Shown piece by piece: positions 44,997 to 53,757 of a stretch of 64,000 nt of DNA. Each line of letters starts with the position of its first letter. The first letter of the stretch is position 1. The position numbers and the translations under genes were made by a program. This DNA comes from Bacillus changyiensis (GTDB taxonomy: Bacteria > Bacillota > Bacilli > Bacillales > Bacillaceae). The notes under the pieces were generated by a model. It worked only from the letters and a program-made list of their open reading frames with translations. It had not been told where the DNA came from and did not search any database. The DNA is taken from positions 620,001-684,000 of the forward strand of contig NZ_JAQFWW010000002.1 in the NCBI RefSeq assembly GCF_027706145.1, given 5' to 3'.

Positions 44997-45036
44997 TTCA
45001 TGAAACAGGCGGTTTATGTCCACTCTGTTTCATGAA
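44997..45036. terminator. Inverted repeat between ywaD and ywaC
   Basis: TTCATGAAACAG and CTGTTTCATGAA form a perfect 12-base stem with a 16-base loop between convergent genes. There is no T-tract on either side, so intrinsic termination is likely only if helped by other features. Confidence 0.5.
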
Positions 45037-45050
45037 GTTGGCAACACAAA

Positions 45051-45710
45051 TTATTGATCGACTTTCTTTCTAATATTCAACATCTTTTCATCCAAATAAT
45101 GAGCGACATCAGCAGCTTCTTTCAATTCACCTGTGAGCTTTGTAGGCACTTCATTATTTAATTTATAATAAATTTTATGTTCAAGACTGGCCCAAAAATC
45201 CATCGCTATCGTGCGAATTTGAATTTCAACTTTTACATATTCTACCTTGTTTGTTAAATATACCGGAACCTCGACGATTAAGTGAAGGCTTCGATAACCA
45301 TTTGGTTTCGGATTTTTAATATAATCTTTCACCTTTAAGATTTTAATGTCTTCATGCTCTTTTAGTACATCCACCATATTATAAATATCTGACACAAATG
45401 AACAGACAATTCTAAGCCCAGCAATATCATGAATATATTCTTTAGCTGCCCTTGTCGTCATCTCACAGCCTTTTCTTACAAGCTTATTCATGAGACTTTC
45501 AAAATTTTTCACCCGTGACTTCGTATGTTCTATCGGATTGTGACCATGAATTAAATTGTATTCCTGACTAATAATTGAAAACTTTGTGTCCATTTGATCC
45601 AAAGCAAATTTATAGACTAACAGCTCATTTTTCCAACTTTCCATCAACCGTCTTAACTCTTCTATTTGGTCTTCTGGTAAACTTGCCATCTGACCGAGTG
45701 AAATTTCCAT
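45051..45710 (-). CDS. ywaC: Small alarmone synthetase YwaC (RelP/SAS2)
   Basis: Single-domain (p)ppGpp synthetase of 219 residues, lacking the hydrolase domain of Rel. Synthetase motifs: RVKNFESLMNKLVRKG, HDIAGLRIVCSFVSDIY, IKNPKPNGYRSLHLIV and VEIQIRTIAMDFWASLEHKI. AAGGAG lies eight bases before the ATG. The product links wall stress to ribosome and GTP metabolism. Its upstream region has an ECF sigma-type promoter, as for the B. subtilis gene, which is known to be induced by antibiotics acting on the wall. Confidence 0.95.
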   Translation of the reverse strand: MEISLGQMASLPEDQIEELRRLMESWKNELLVYKFALDQMDTKFSIISQEYNLIHGHNPIEHTKSRVKNFESLMNKLVRKGCEMTTRAAKEYIHDIAGLRIVCSFVSDIYNMVDVLKEHEDIKILKVKDYIKNPKPNGYRSLHLIVEVPVYLTNKVEYVKVEIQIRTIAMDFWASLEHKIYYKLNNEVPTKLTGELKEAADVAHYLDEKMLNIRKKVDQ

Positions 45711-45755
45711 TAAGCTGTCTCCTTAACCTCTTCATTTATGATTGTTCGAATACTA

Positions 45756-45781
45756 GACGTCACCTTTTTTAATAAAGTTTC
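45756..45781 (-). promoter_or_regulatory. ECF sigma factor promoter of ywaC
   Basis: On the minus strand GAAAC and CGTC are separated by 17 bases (GAAACTT ... GACGTCTA), a good match to the sigma-M/W/X type consensus, about 45 bases before the ywaC start. Confidence 0.75.
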
Positions 45782-45907
45782 GACTGCTTTTTAAAGTGAA
45801 CAGAAAGTAGTACCCTTCATCATTTTCATCTCTTTACATTGATGACTATTGCAAAATTTATCTGAACTTCATATTCTATACTACCATGTAAAGGGAGGTG
45901 AGACTTT

Positions 45908-45988
45908 ATGTCTTACTATAACAACTTTACGCTAATTGTCGTATTATTCATTTTGCTTATCATTGTCGGGGCAGCATATATTCATTAA
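45908..45988 (+). CDS. YjcZ-family sporulation micropeptide
   Basis: A 26-residue peptide, MSYYNNFTLIVVLFILLIIV followed by GAAYIH. The hydrophobic core FTLIVVLFILLIIVGAAYI is the hallmark of YjcZ-type spore micropeptides. The ribosome binding site GGGAGGTGA is excellent. It lies upstream of the dlt operon but is cut off from it by its own terminator. Expression in the sporangium is expected from the family; its promoter was not resolved. Confidence 0.85.
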   Translation: MSYYNNFTLIVVLFILLIIVGAAYIH

Positions 45989-46019
45989 TTTGAAACTTCC
46001 TTTCCATGAGAATAACCGG

Positions 46020-46056
46020 CAAGGTCATAGTTTTTCTATGGCCTTGTTTTTTTTTT
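46020..46056 (+). terminator. Intrinsic terminator of the YjcZ-type gene
   Basis: CAAGGTCATAG pairs with CTATGGCCTTG (one G-U pair) around five T residues, followed by a run of ten T residues. Confidence 0.93.
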
Positions 46057-46099
46057 GCAGTCATTAGAATTTATTTCCTTAACCCACTCAAAAAATGAA

Positions 46100-46127
46100 T
46101 TGATATTATTGTAAAAATGTATATAAT
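46100..46127 (+). promoter_or_regulatory. Predicted sigma-A promoter of the dlt operon
   Basis: TTGATA and TATAAT are separated by 16 bases, about 137 bases upstream of dltX. Confidence 0.6.
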
Positions 46128-46182
46128 AGGCTGATAGGGACAAAAATCATCCATTTTAGACAAAAAAAATTTTCCACAAATG

Positions 46183-46219
46183 AAGACGAAATGAAACTTT
46201 TATACGTCCATTTCGTCTT
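46183..46219 (+). promoter_or_regulatory. ECF promoter embedded in a perfect inverted repeat, dlt leader
   Basis: TGAAAC (46192-46197) and CGTC (46214-46217) are separated by 16 bases, the sigma-X/M/V consensus spacing known for dlt control. The same stretch is bounded by a perfect 11-base inverted repeat, AAGACGAAATG (46183-46193) and CATTTCGTCTT (46209-46219), followed by ATAATTTTGTT. The dyad may be an attenuator for transcripts from the upstream sigma-A promoter. Confidence 0.65.
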
Positions 46220-46263
46220 ATAATTTTGTTAAGGTAATTCATTTATAGAAAGGAAAAGGGTCA

Positions 46264-46413
46264 ATGATCAATAGGTTAAAAATGTTGTACGAGAAAACAA
46301 CAATGAAGTGGTTGCTTAACACTTCCTATTATTTTGTTATTTTGCTCCTGTTGTTTTTGATTTACGGTTTCCATACAGCAAATACAGGTTCATATATTTA
46401 TAATGACTTTTAA
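46264..46413 (+). CDS. dltX: DltX, small membrane component of teichoic acid D-alanylation
   Basis: A 49-residue single-span protein encoded just before dltA: MINRLKMLYEKTTMKWLLNT, a membrane segment (about residues 18-39), and the conserved outer end FHTANTGSYIYNDF. DltX is now regarded as the acyl intermediate that carries D-alanine across the membrane with DltB, its C-terminal motif being essential. A purine-rich GGAAAAGGG site precedes the ATG; the stop is 15 bases before dltA. Confidence 0.93.
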   Translation: MINRLKMLYEKTTMKWLLNTSYYFVILLLLFLIYGFHTANTGSYIYNDF

Positions 46414-46428
46414 TGGAGAATAAAAACA

Positions 46429-47937
46429 ATGAAATTGATAGAATTAATTAAAAACCATGCACAAACACAACCCGATACACTTGCTTTTGTGAATGCAGAG
46501 GCGAAGCTGACATATCGAGAGCTCTGGACTAAATCAGAGATTCTCGCAAACCGACTACAAAAAGAGACGATCGGTGATGCTTCACCAATTATTGTTTACG
46601 GTCATATGCAACCGGAAATGGCGGTTTCTTTTCTTGCTTGTGTAAAAGCAGGACATCCGTATATTCCTGTCGATACTTCAATTCCGGCTGACCGCGTATT
46701 GAAAATCATCAAAAGTTCAAAAGCGGAACTTTTGCTTAACAATTCAGGAAACACAGTTGACACAGGAGATGCTCTTATTTCTGTGATCGACCCAATCCAT
46801 TTGGATGGTGCCGTTCATCATGAAACAAACCCTGAAAATTGGGTGAAAGATGATCAGACTTTCTACATTATCTATACATCTGGAAGTACAGGTAATCCAA
46901 AAGGTGTACAAATTTCCGCTCGTAATCTGCAAAGCTTTACAGACTGGATCACAAATGACTTTCCGGTTGAAAATGGACATGTATTTTTAAATCAGGCGCC
47001 ATTTTCCTTTGATTTGTCAGTTATGGATCTTTATCCATGCCTACAATCCGGAGGTACTTTATGGACGGTCACGAAAGATATGATTAACCGGCCGAAAATT
47101 TTGTTTGAAGCATTGAAGGAATCCAACATCAATGTTTGGACATCAACACCTTCATTTGCACAAATGTGCTTAATGGATCCGTCCTTTTCAGAAGAATTAC
47201 TACCTGATTTAAGCGTCTTTATGTTTTGCGGTGAAACGCTACCAGCTTCAGTCGCCAAACAGCTGAAAGAAAGATTTCCAAAAGCGCGTGTGTTTAACAC
47301 TTATGGTCCGACCGAAGCAACCGTTGCTGTCACTTCCATCGAAGTAACAGACGAAATATTAGAGCGTTATTCATCCCTTCCTGTCGGTTCAGAAAAGCCG
47401 GAAACAGAGATTGTGATCATCAATGAAGATGGAGAAGCTGTTAAAGACGGTGAAAAAGGAGAAATTATCATTACCGGGGCAAGCGTCAGCAAAGGCTACT
47501 TAGGAGAAGCTGAATTGACGGAAAAAGCATTTTTCACCTATAACGGTGCACCAGCTTATCGTACAGGCGATGCAGGACACAAAGAAAATGGCCAACTGTT
47601 CTTTTTAGGAAGACTTGATTTTCAAATTAAACTGCACGGCTATCGAATTGAACTGGAAGAGATCGAATATCATATCAATCAGTCACAATATGTACAGTCA
47701 GCCGTAATTATCCCATTCTATCGTGAAGACAAAATTGAGTACCTGATTGCCGTTATCGTGCCTGCCAAACACGACTTCGAAAAAGAATATCAGTTAACAA
47801 GCGCTATTAAGAAAGATCTAGGCAGCACACTGCCTGCATATATGATCCCAAGAAAGTTTGTCTATCAACAAGAAATTCCGATGACTGCCAATGGTAAGAT
47901 CGATAGAAAACGATTAAAAGAAGAGGTAAGCATATGA
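46429..47937 (+). CDS. dltA: D-alanine--D-alanyl carrier protein ligase
   Basis: Adenylating enzyme (ANL superfamily) that activates D-alanine and loads it on the phosphopantetheine arm of DltC. The 502-residue product shows the core motifs [15 protein letters not shown] (P-loop), [19 protein letters not shown] and the C-terminal hinge/Lys region ending [12 protein letters not shown]. Length is typical. GGAG lies before the ATG. It overlaps dltB by four bases. Confidence 0.97.
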   Translation: MKLIELIKNHAQTQPDTLAFVNAEAKLTYRELWTKSEILANRLQKETIGDASPIIVYGHMQPEMAVSFLACVKAGHPYIPVDTSIPADRVLKIIKSSKAELLLNNSGNTVDTGDALISVIDPIHLDGAVHHETNPENWVKDDQTFYIIYTSGSTGNPKGVQISARNLQSFTDWITNDFPVENGHVFLNQAPFSFDLSVMDLYPCLQSGGTLWTVTKDMINRPKILFEALKESNINVWTSTPSFAQMCLMDPSFSEELLPDLSVFMFCGETLPASVAKQLKERFPKARVFNTYGPTEATVAVTSIEVTDEILERYSSLPVGSEKPETEIVIINEDGEAVKDGEKGEIIITGASVSKGYLGEAELTEKAFFTYNGAPAYRTGDAGHKENGQLFFLGRLDFQIKLHGYRIELEEIEYHINQSQYVQSAVIIPFYREDKIEYLIAVIVPAKHDFEKEYQLTSAIKKDLGSTLPAYMIPRKFVYQQEIPMTANGKIDRKRLKEEVSI

Positions 47938-49091
47938 CGCCGTACGGTTCATTTCTCTTCTTCATCATTTTAGGAATTTTACTTGCACCGACGATTATCT
48001 TTGGATTAAAAGGCAAAAATATTCGCTATTATAATATGGCGATGTCAGTTATTGTATTGGCTCTTATTTTTGCAAACGACCTTCACGGTGTGATTGCTCT
48101 ATGTTTGTTTACAATCTGGCAAGTTTTGTTAATTAAAGGTTATATAGCTTACCGTTTAAAAGCAAACAGCGGCATTGTTTTTTGTTTGACAGTAATAGCT
48201 TCGATTCTCCCTTTGGTGATATCTAAGCTACTGCCGTTCTTTGCGCATAACAACTGGGCAACCTTTCTCGGAATCTCATACTTAACCTTCAAAGGGGTTC
48301 AGCTTATTCTTGAAACCCGCGACGGTTTAATCAAAAAACAGATTCCGATTAGCAGACTCATTTACTTTATTGTCTTTTTTCCAACGATTTCATCAGGACC
48401 GATTGACAGGTACCGTCGTTTTGAAAAAGACGAGCAAAAGACATGGACGAAAGAAGAATATCAAGATCTACTGTATGCTGGAATCAACAAAATTTTTCTC
48501 GGCTTTTTATATAAATTCATCATTGGGTACTGTATTAATACGTACATCATTTTAAAACTGCCATTTATTACGTCAGGTCACATTTCGCAATCACTGCTGT
48601 ATATGTACGCATACAGTCTTTACTTGTTCTTTGATTTTGCTGGTTATACGGCTTTTGCAGTTGGTATTAGCTATATAATGGGTATTAAGTCACCGGAAAA
48701 CTTTAATAAACCGTTTATCAGCCGGAATATTAAAGATTTCTGGAACCGCTGGCATATGTCTCTTTCATTCTGGTTCAGAGATTATGTGTTCATGCGCTTT
48801 GTTTTTTGGATGACAAAGAAAAAATGGATCAAAAACAGGATGGCTGTTTCGAATATTGGTTATGTGCTACTGTTTCTTCTTATGGGTGTTTGGCACGGTC
48901 TAGCCCTTCAGTACATTATCTATGGACTATATCACGCGCTACTCATGACAGGTTTCAATTTCTTCGAAAAATGGAATAAGAAAAACAAATGGTGGCCGAA
49001 CAATAAGTGGACGACAGTTGTCTCAATTGTGGTGACTTTCCACTTCGTATGCTTTGGATTTTTAATTTTTTCAGGAAAAATATTTCACTAA
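47934..49091 (+). CDS. dltB: MBOAT D-alanine transfer protein DltB
   Basis: Membrane-bound O-acyltransferase that channels D-alanine from DltC to the outer face. It has 385 residues and about eleven hydrophobic segments. The MBOAT core is readable: [40 protein letters not shown] and [20 protein letters not shown], which contains the catalytic His. AGAGG precedes the ATG, which overlaps the dltA stop. Confidence 0.97.
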   Translation: MTPYGSFLFFIILGILLAPTIIFGLKGKNIRYYNMAMSVIVLALIFANDLHGVIALCLFTIWQVLLIKGYIAYRLKANSGIVFCLTVIASILPLVISKLLPFFAHNNWATFLGISYLTFKGVQLILETRDGLIKKQIPISRLIYFIVFFPTISSGPIDRYRRFEKDEQKTWTKEEYQDLLYAGINKIFLGFLYKFIIGYCINTYIILKLPFITSGHISQSLLYMYAYSLYLFFDFAGYTAFAVGISYIMGIKSPENFNKPFISRNIKDFWNRWHMSLSFWFRDYVFMRFVFWMTKKKWIKNRMAVSNIGYVLLFLLMGVWHGLALQYIIYGLYHALLMTGFNFFEKWNKKNKWWPNNKWTTVVSIVVTFHFVCFGFLIFSGKIFH

Positions 49092-49106
49092 AAGGAGAAT
49101 GTAATC

Positions 49107-49343
49107 ATGGATTTTAATCAAGAAGTACTTTCCGTAATAGCAGAGGTTTGTCAAGATGATATCGTAAAGGAAAATCCGGATATCGATATTTTTGAAGAGG
49201 GAATTCTCGATTCATTTGGTACAGTCGAGCTGCTGCTTGCTTTTGAAAACCATTTTAACATCACTGTTCCGATTACAGAGTTTGATCGTGATGCATGGAA
49301 TACCCCAAATCAAATTATAAAGCAGCTGAATGAGTTGAGATAA
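49107..49343 (+). CDS. dltC: D-alanyl carrier protein
   Basis: A 78-residue carrier protein of the acyl carrier family. Ser36 in EEGILDSFGTVELL is the phosphopantetheine site. AAAGGAG precedes the ATG, and the stop codon overlaps the dltD start by one base (TAATG). Confidence 0.97.
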   Translation: MDFNQEVLSVIAEVCQDDIVKENPDIDIFEEGILDSFGTVELLLAFENHFNITVPITEFDRDAWNTPNQIIKQLNELR

Positions 49344-50512
49344 TGAAAAAACGTTTTTTATTCGGGCCAATCATCTTGGCATTCTTACTTTTTTTAGGCA
49401 TGATTACGGTCCCAAATTCTTGGTTGTCTTCATTTGTTCCGAAAGATCGTGTTAAGACATCCGCTACAGAATTAAATCCGATGATGTTCCAGGGGGAATA
49501 TCTTCAAAGTAAAATGCTTGAAGACCCTGAGTATCTACCGATTTACGGGTCATCTGAACTGTCACGTCTGGATAAATTTCATCCGTCTAACTATTTTAAA
49601 GTGAATAATCAAGGTTTTACCCCTTATCTTGTTGGAAAAGGCGGTTCACAATCTTTGATTCACACGTTAAATTTTGCAGCTCACATGGATCAATTAAAGG
49701 GAAAGAAATTGGTATTTATCATTTCTCCTCAATGGTTTCAGAAAAAAGGCTCTGATGAAGCTCATTTTGCGCCAAACTTCTCGGCATTACAGGGCTATGA
49801 TCTATTATTCAACGAAAGAATTGATCAAACGATAAAGAAAAAAATGATCAAGCGTATGCTTCGTTATCATGCCGTTACAAATGATGCTCTTCTTTCAGGA
49901 CTTTACCGAGCCGAGCTCAATAACGATCAGTTCAAACTATTTTTGCTGAAGCCGGCAGGGAAAGCTTATATGAATGTGTTGAAGAAGAAAGATCTTTATT
50001 ACTCAATGGTTGAAGGCAAAGGGCCAAAACGTACCATTTCTAAAGCTGTCAAAAATAAGTCATGGGACGAATTGAAACGCATGGCTGAAGTACAAGGCAA
50101 AAAAGAGTCTAGCAATAACGACTTTAAAATTACAAATGGCATCTTTAAAAAATTAAAGCCAAAAATGGCAAAATTCAAAGGTCATAATCATAAAATGAAC
50201 TATGCGCAATCATTGGAATTCGATGATTTCCAAATGATGCTTGATGTTCTCAAAAAATCTGGAGCAGAACCTCTGTTCATCTCCGTTCCTGTCCATGGAA
50301 AATGGTATGATTACACCGGTTTCCCTAAAAAAGGTCGAACAGATTATTATGTAAAGATTAAAAAACAAATTGAAGCAGAAGGCTTCCAAGTTGCTGACCT
50401 AACCAAGCATGAGTATGATCCTTACTTTTTGAAAGATACACTTCACCTCGGCTGGAAAGGCTGGGTATATGTAGATAAAGAAATTGCAGCTTTTTGCAAG
50501 AAAAAATCATAA
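49343..50512 (+). CDS. dltD: D-alanyl-lipoteichoic acid transfer protein DltD
   Basis: A 389-residue protein with an N-terminal membrane anchor (about residues 4-28) and an extracellular SGNH-hydrolase-like domain. The catalytic Ser is in IYGSSELSR near residue 71, and the Asp/His pair near the C-terminus in LKDTLHLGWKGW. It moves D-alanine on to teichoic acid outside the cell. Last gene of the operon: a terminator follows, and the short-chain dehydrogenase dltE found next in B. subtilis is absent. Confidence 0.96.
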   Translation: MKKRFLFGPIILAFLLFLGMITVPNSWLSSFVPKDRVKTSATELNPMMFQGEYLQSKMLEDPEYLPIYGSSELSRLDKFHPSNYFKVNNQGFTPYLVGKGGSQSLIHTLNFAAHMDQLKGKKLVFIISPQWFQKKGSDEAHFAPNFSALQGYDLLFNERIDQTIKKKMIKRMLRYHAVTNDALLSGLYRAELNNDQFKLFLLKPAGKAYMNVLKKKDLYYSMVEGKGPKRTISKAVKNKSWDELKRMAEVQGKKESSNNDFKITNGIFKKLKPKMAKFKGHNHKMNYAQSLEFDDFQMMLDVLKKSGAEPLFISVPVHGKWYDYTGFPKKGRTDYYVKIKKQIEAEGFQVADLTKHEYDPYFLKDTLHLGWKGWVYVDKEIAAFCKKKS

Positions 50513-50515
50513 CAA

Positions 50516-50544
50516 AGATTCCCGCTATGGGAATCTCTTTTTAT
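50516..50544 (+). terminator. Intrinsic terminator of dltXABCD
   Basis: AGATTCCC and GGGAATCT form an 8-base stem with a 5-base loop, followed by CTTTTTAT. Confidence 0.85.
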
Positions 50545-50638
50545 AACTTCAATTTTCTTAAAAATTATATTTTACAAATTTATCTGAAATCTATTACAAT
50601 AGAAGGTAAATATTTTGGAAAGAGTAGGGATATTAATC

Positions 50639-51724
50639 ATGACAAAACAAACCATCAGCGTACAGCTCAGTACAACAAAAAAACAAAAACCCCAGACAGA
50701 CCAGCTTGAATTTGGCCGAATCTTTACGGATCATATGTTTATAATGGACTACTCGGTTGAAAGGGGCTGGCATGATCCAAAAATTGTTCCTTATCAACCG
50801 ATCGAAATGGACCCAGCAGCCATGGTCTATCATTATGGACAATCTGTATTTGAAGGCTTAAAAGCCTATTTATCTAAAGAGGGAAAAGTTCTTTTATTTA
50901 GACCGGGAAAAAATATTGAACGCTTAAATCAATCAAATAACCGTCTTTGCATTCCGCAAGTTGATCCCGATACAGTATTAGAAGGCCTAAAAACACTGAT
51001 TCAAATAGATAAAGAATGGATTCCAACAACGGAAGGAACCTCATTATATATCCGCCCATTTATTATTTCAACAGAGCCATTCCTTGGGGTTGCTCCTTCA
51101 AAAATGTATAAATTGCTAATCATTTTATCACCTGTCGGCTCTTATTATAAAGAAGGAATCCATCCTGTCAAAATCGCTGTTGAAAGCGAATTTGTCCGCG
51201 CTGTGGCAGGAGGAACCGGAACCGCAAAAACGGCTGGCAACTATGCTGCTAGCCTGAAGGCACAGGAAGTCGCCGAAAACCTTGGTTTCTCTCAAGTATT
51301 ATGGTTAGACGGTGTTGAGAGAAAGTACATTGAAGAAGTGGGAAGCATGAACATCTTTTTTAAAATCAACGGTGAGATTGTGACCCCTGCTTTAAACGGC
51401 AGTATTTTAGAAGGAATTACGAGAAATTCTGTTATTTATCTTTTGAGGCAGTGGGGATACTCTGTGATTGAAAAGAAAATCTCCATTGAGGAACTGTTCG
51501 AGGCATACAAAGCTGGTCAACTTGAAGAAGCCTTCGGAACAGGTACAGCGGCCGTTATTTCCCCGATTGGTGAACTCATGTGGAAAGAGCATCACCTTGT
51601 GATTAATAATGGACAAACTGGAAAAATCGCCAAACAACTTTATGAAACGATTACAGGCATCCAAAAAGGTGCTATACAAGATTCATTTGACTGGACGGTT
51701 GAAGTTGATTCAATCAGTTTATGA
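50639..51724 (+). CDS. ilvK: Branched-chain amino acid aminotransferase
   Basis: Class IV PLP aminotransferase (YwaA/IlvK) for leucine, isoleucine and valine and, in Bacillus, methionine recycling. With the ATG at 50639 the 361-residue protein begins [15 protein letters not shown], like the B. subtilis protein; the frame opens eight codons earlier without support. Motifs: [47 protein letters not shown] (with the PLP Lys region) and [12 protein letters not shown]. An AGGGA site lies upstream. No T-box leader was seen. Confidence 0.95.
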   Translation: MTKQTISVQLSTTKKQKPQTDQLEFGRIFTDHMFIMDYSVERGWHDPKIVPYQPIEMDPAAMVYHYGQSVFEGLKAYLSKEGKVLLFRPGKNIERLNQSNNRLCIPQVDPDTVLEGLKTLIQIDKEWIPTTEGTSLYIRPFIISTEPFLGVAPSKMYKLLIILSPVGSYYKEGIHPVKIAVESEFVRAVAGGTGTAKTAGNYAASLKAQEVAENLGFSQVLWLDGVERKYIEEVGSMNIFFKINGEIVTPALNGSILEGITRNSVIYLLRQWGYSVIEKKISIEELFEAYKAGQLEEAFGTGTAAVISPIGELMWKEHHLVINNGQTGKIAKQLYETITGIQKGAIQDSFDWTVEVDSISL

Positions 51725-51730
51725 GGCTGT

Positions 51731-51770
51731 CCAGAAAGTCAGTTTTCACTGGCTTTCTGGTAGCTTTTTT
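51731..51770 (+). terminator. Intrinsic terminator of ilvK
   Basis: CCAGAAAG-TCAG pairs with CTGG-CTTTCTGG around six bases and is followed by TTTTTT. Confidence 0.9.
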
Positions 51771-51849
51771 AGGATCAAGGCTTCAATGATATTATGATAG
51801 TTGCCCGCAAGTTTTTGGTGGTCTTCGTTTTTTCTAGCAATCACCTATT

Positions 51850-53757
51850 TTATCCAGCTTCCTGCGGTTGATAATTGAACATGGCCGAAATCATCTTGTC
51901 GTGATCAAGCAGTTTTTCAATGCTTGAGCGAACATCTTCGACAAACTGCTTCTTGTCACTAGCGATATTTTTTAATTCCCTCACAATACCGTCGAACTGA
52001 GGAAGCGGCGCTGTTTGATATGAATCATGGACTTCGACTTTTTCAATGTTATCAAATATGTGACTAAACCCCGACTGAATCAACACTTGGACATTAAGCT
52101 TTGCCAGTGTTGGGTTGGCTTCCATATGATGAATCTCCGTTTTTAAATCGCGTTTTTTCTGGTCAAAATCATGGTCGAATTCTTGCTGGATGATGCGACA
52201 ATAGTTGTCAATCTCATTTTCCACCTTGGAAACAGCCTTCAATCCGTCCCGATAAATTCTCAAAGCTGATGAAAGATTCACCTTAATCTCTTTGCCATCT
52301 TGGCCTTTTTTGGAATAGTACATATCTTCACCTTGGTAACTGAAGCCTTTTCGGGCTAAGGCGTTTAGCATCGGTGTTAAGCCATGACCTTCGCCGAGGA
52401 GTTTAATCAGGTCTTTTGAATCTTTACTGAGTTTGTCTAGGGATTTTTGCAAGTCTAGATAGGTACGATATATCTCAAGGTACTTTGCTAATACATAACC
52501 TAACGTATTCCCATCTGGATTGTATTTTGTCAATTCTTGAGAATTTGCAATATCTTCGAGTAACCCTTCCATTTTCTCAATGTGCTGATTGATTTGATCG
52601 AAGTCTGTTTTTAATGTCTGTTTTTTCGTTGAATCAATGTAACCGTTTGCTTCAAGCTGATCGAGAACAGGACCACTGTAATCGTTAATTTTTTTGAAAA
52701 ACTTCTTTAATTTAGGCAGTCTTTTCATGAGGGTAGTTTCTAGATGACCAACTTCATCCATGTGCGAAATGAAATAGGAGAGCCCTCCTTGTTGAAGGCC
52801 TTTAAAGGTTTCTGTATCGGCACCTATTGCCGCTTTAACAAAACCATTAAGTCCGCCTTTTTGATAATCAGCCGAATACTGTTGAAAATATCTTTTCAGA
52901 CTTCGCACATCTTCATCAGGAATATGGTCAATGACACTGCGAAGTCCTTTGATATCTGAGTTTGTGTCTGTCATGTTGACATGACCGAATGTGATGAAGT
53001 CCGCTTTTCCGCTGACACCGTAAAGTGGATCATCTTTGGAGATACGTTGGGTGATGTTTGCTGTGACACCTTTGTCTTTGTAGTATTTGATGATGGCTTT
53101 TTTTAGTTTTTCGGGTGGGATGGAGTCGATATTGTTGGGACTAACATTAAGTTGTCTTGCAATATATTTTGTCAATTTTATGTCTGTAAATAAAAGGTGA
53201 TCTATACTAATTTGTGCTCCATTAAGTGCATAGACTTCATCAAATTCTTTATCAGTTAGTTGCACAAGAACTTGGTTATTATTGGCAAGTGAGTGACCCA
53301 TTGCGTATGATTTTAAACCTTTTGGATTCCCCGTCTTTTTTTTAGCTTCTTTTGTAAATACCTTTGCTGCCTTATATTCTCTGTCATCAATACCTACAAA
53401 AAGACCAAAAAAATTATATTCCCAATCGCGGTCTTCTTGGCTTCCTTGTGAAATGACTTGCAGTTGATCTGTGTCATGCTTCTTGTCTTTTATGTGGATG
53501 GCTGTCCCATCATAACCTGAATTTTTAATAGATGCATCTTTATTTTTTAAAAGCTCTTTAGATGTGTAAATCTTTATATCTTTCGGGAGTTCCTTATTGG
53601 TTTCCTCTTTATAAATTCGCCGCACATCAGCTTCGAAATTCTGCTTTGCTTTTGCTAGGTTTTTATTTGTTGTATTAAAGCGGTCTTTGTATCTATATTC
53701 GAGATCGATTAATCTTATTTTCACAGTCTCATTTGCAAAAATATTTTTACTTGTCAT
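51850..53757 (-). CDS. Candidate T7SS lipase-type toxin with C-terminal helical domain
   Basis: A 635-residue protein with no Sec signal peptide. Residues about 60-290 look like an alpha/beta-hydrolase: a beta strand LQVISQGSQEDRDWEYNF, the nucleophile elbow YAMGHSLANNN with Ser156, then a possible acid in KDDPLYGVSG (about 242-250) and His in FGHVNM or SVIDHIP (259 or 278). Residues about 290-635 are long charged helices resembling LXG targeting domains. This order, hydrolase first and helical domain last, is that of the S. aureus T7SS lipase TslA. It overlaps the stop of an upstream lipoprotein gene by 11 bases. GGAG precedes the ATG. I believe such proteins carry DUF6792, but could not check. 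Confidence 0.7.
   Translation of the reverse strand: MTSKNIFANETVKIRLIDLEYRYKDRFNTTNKNLAKAKQNFEADVRRIYKEETNKELPKDIKIYTSKELLKNKDASIKNSGYDGTAIHIKDKKHDTDQLQVISQGSQEDRDWEYNFFGLFVGIDDREYKAAKVFTKEAKKKTGNPKGLKSYAMGHSLANNNQVLVQLTDKEFDEVYALNGAQISIDHLLFTDIKLTKYIARQLNVSPNNIDSIPPEKLKKAIIKYYKDKGVTANITQRISKDDPLYGVSGKADFITFGHVNMTDTNSDIKGLRSVIDHIPDEDVRSLKRYFQQYSADYQKGGLNGFVKAAIGADTETFKGLQQGGLSYFISHMDEVGHLETTLMKRLPKLKKFFKKINDYSGPVLDQLEANGYIDSTKKQTLKTDFDQINQHIEKMEGLLEDIANSQELTKYNPDGNTLGYVLAKYLEIYRTYLDLQKSLDKLSKDSKDLIKLLGEGHGLTPMLNALARKGFSYQGEDMYYSKKGQDGKEIKVNLSSALRIYRDGLKAVSKVENEIDNYCRIIQQEFDHDFDQKKRDLKTEIHHMEANPTLAKLNVQVLIQSGFSHIFDNIEKVEVHDSYQTAPLPQFDGIVRELKNIASDKKQFVEDVRSSIEKLLDHDKMISAMFNYQPQEAG

Noticed and set aside
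44997-45036. 12-base inverted repeat between ywaD and ywaC as a mobile-element end or attachment site
   Set aside because: It lies between convergent genes of the normal B. subtilis order with no inserted DNA; a transcription-end hairpin is simpler.
49107-49343. dltC as a general fatty-acid acyl carrier protein
   Set aside because: Its position in the dlt operon and the EEGILDSFGTVELL motif identify it as the D-alanyl carrier.
51746-51844. A 32-codon GTG frame directly downstream of the lipase-like toxin gene (IARKNEDHQKLAGNYHNIIE...)
   Set aside because: It reads through the ilvK terminator hairpin and has only a poor ribosome binding site; it may be a scrap of coding sequence but I cannot support a gene.
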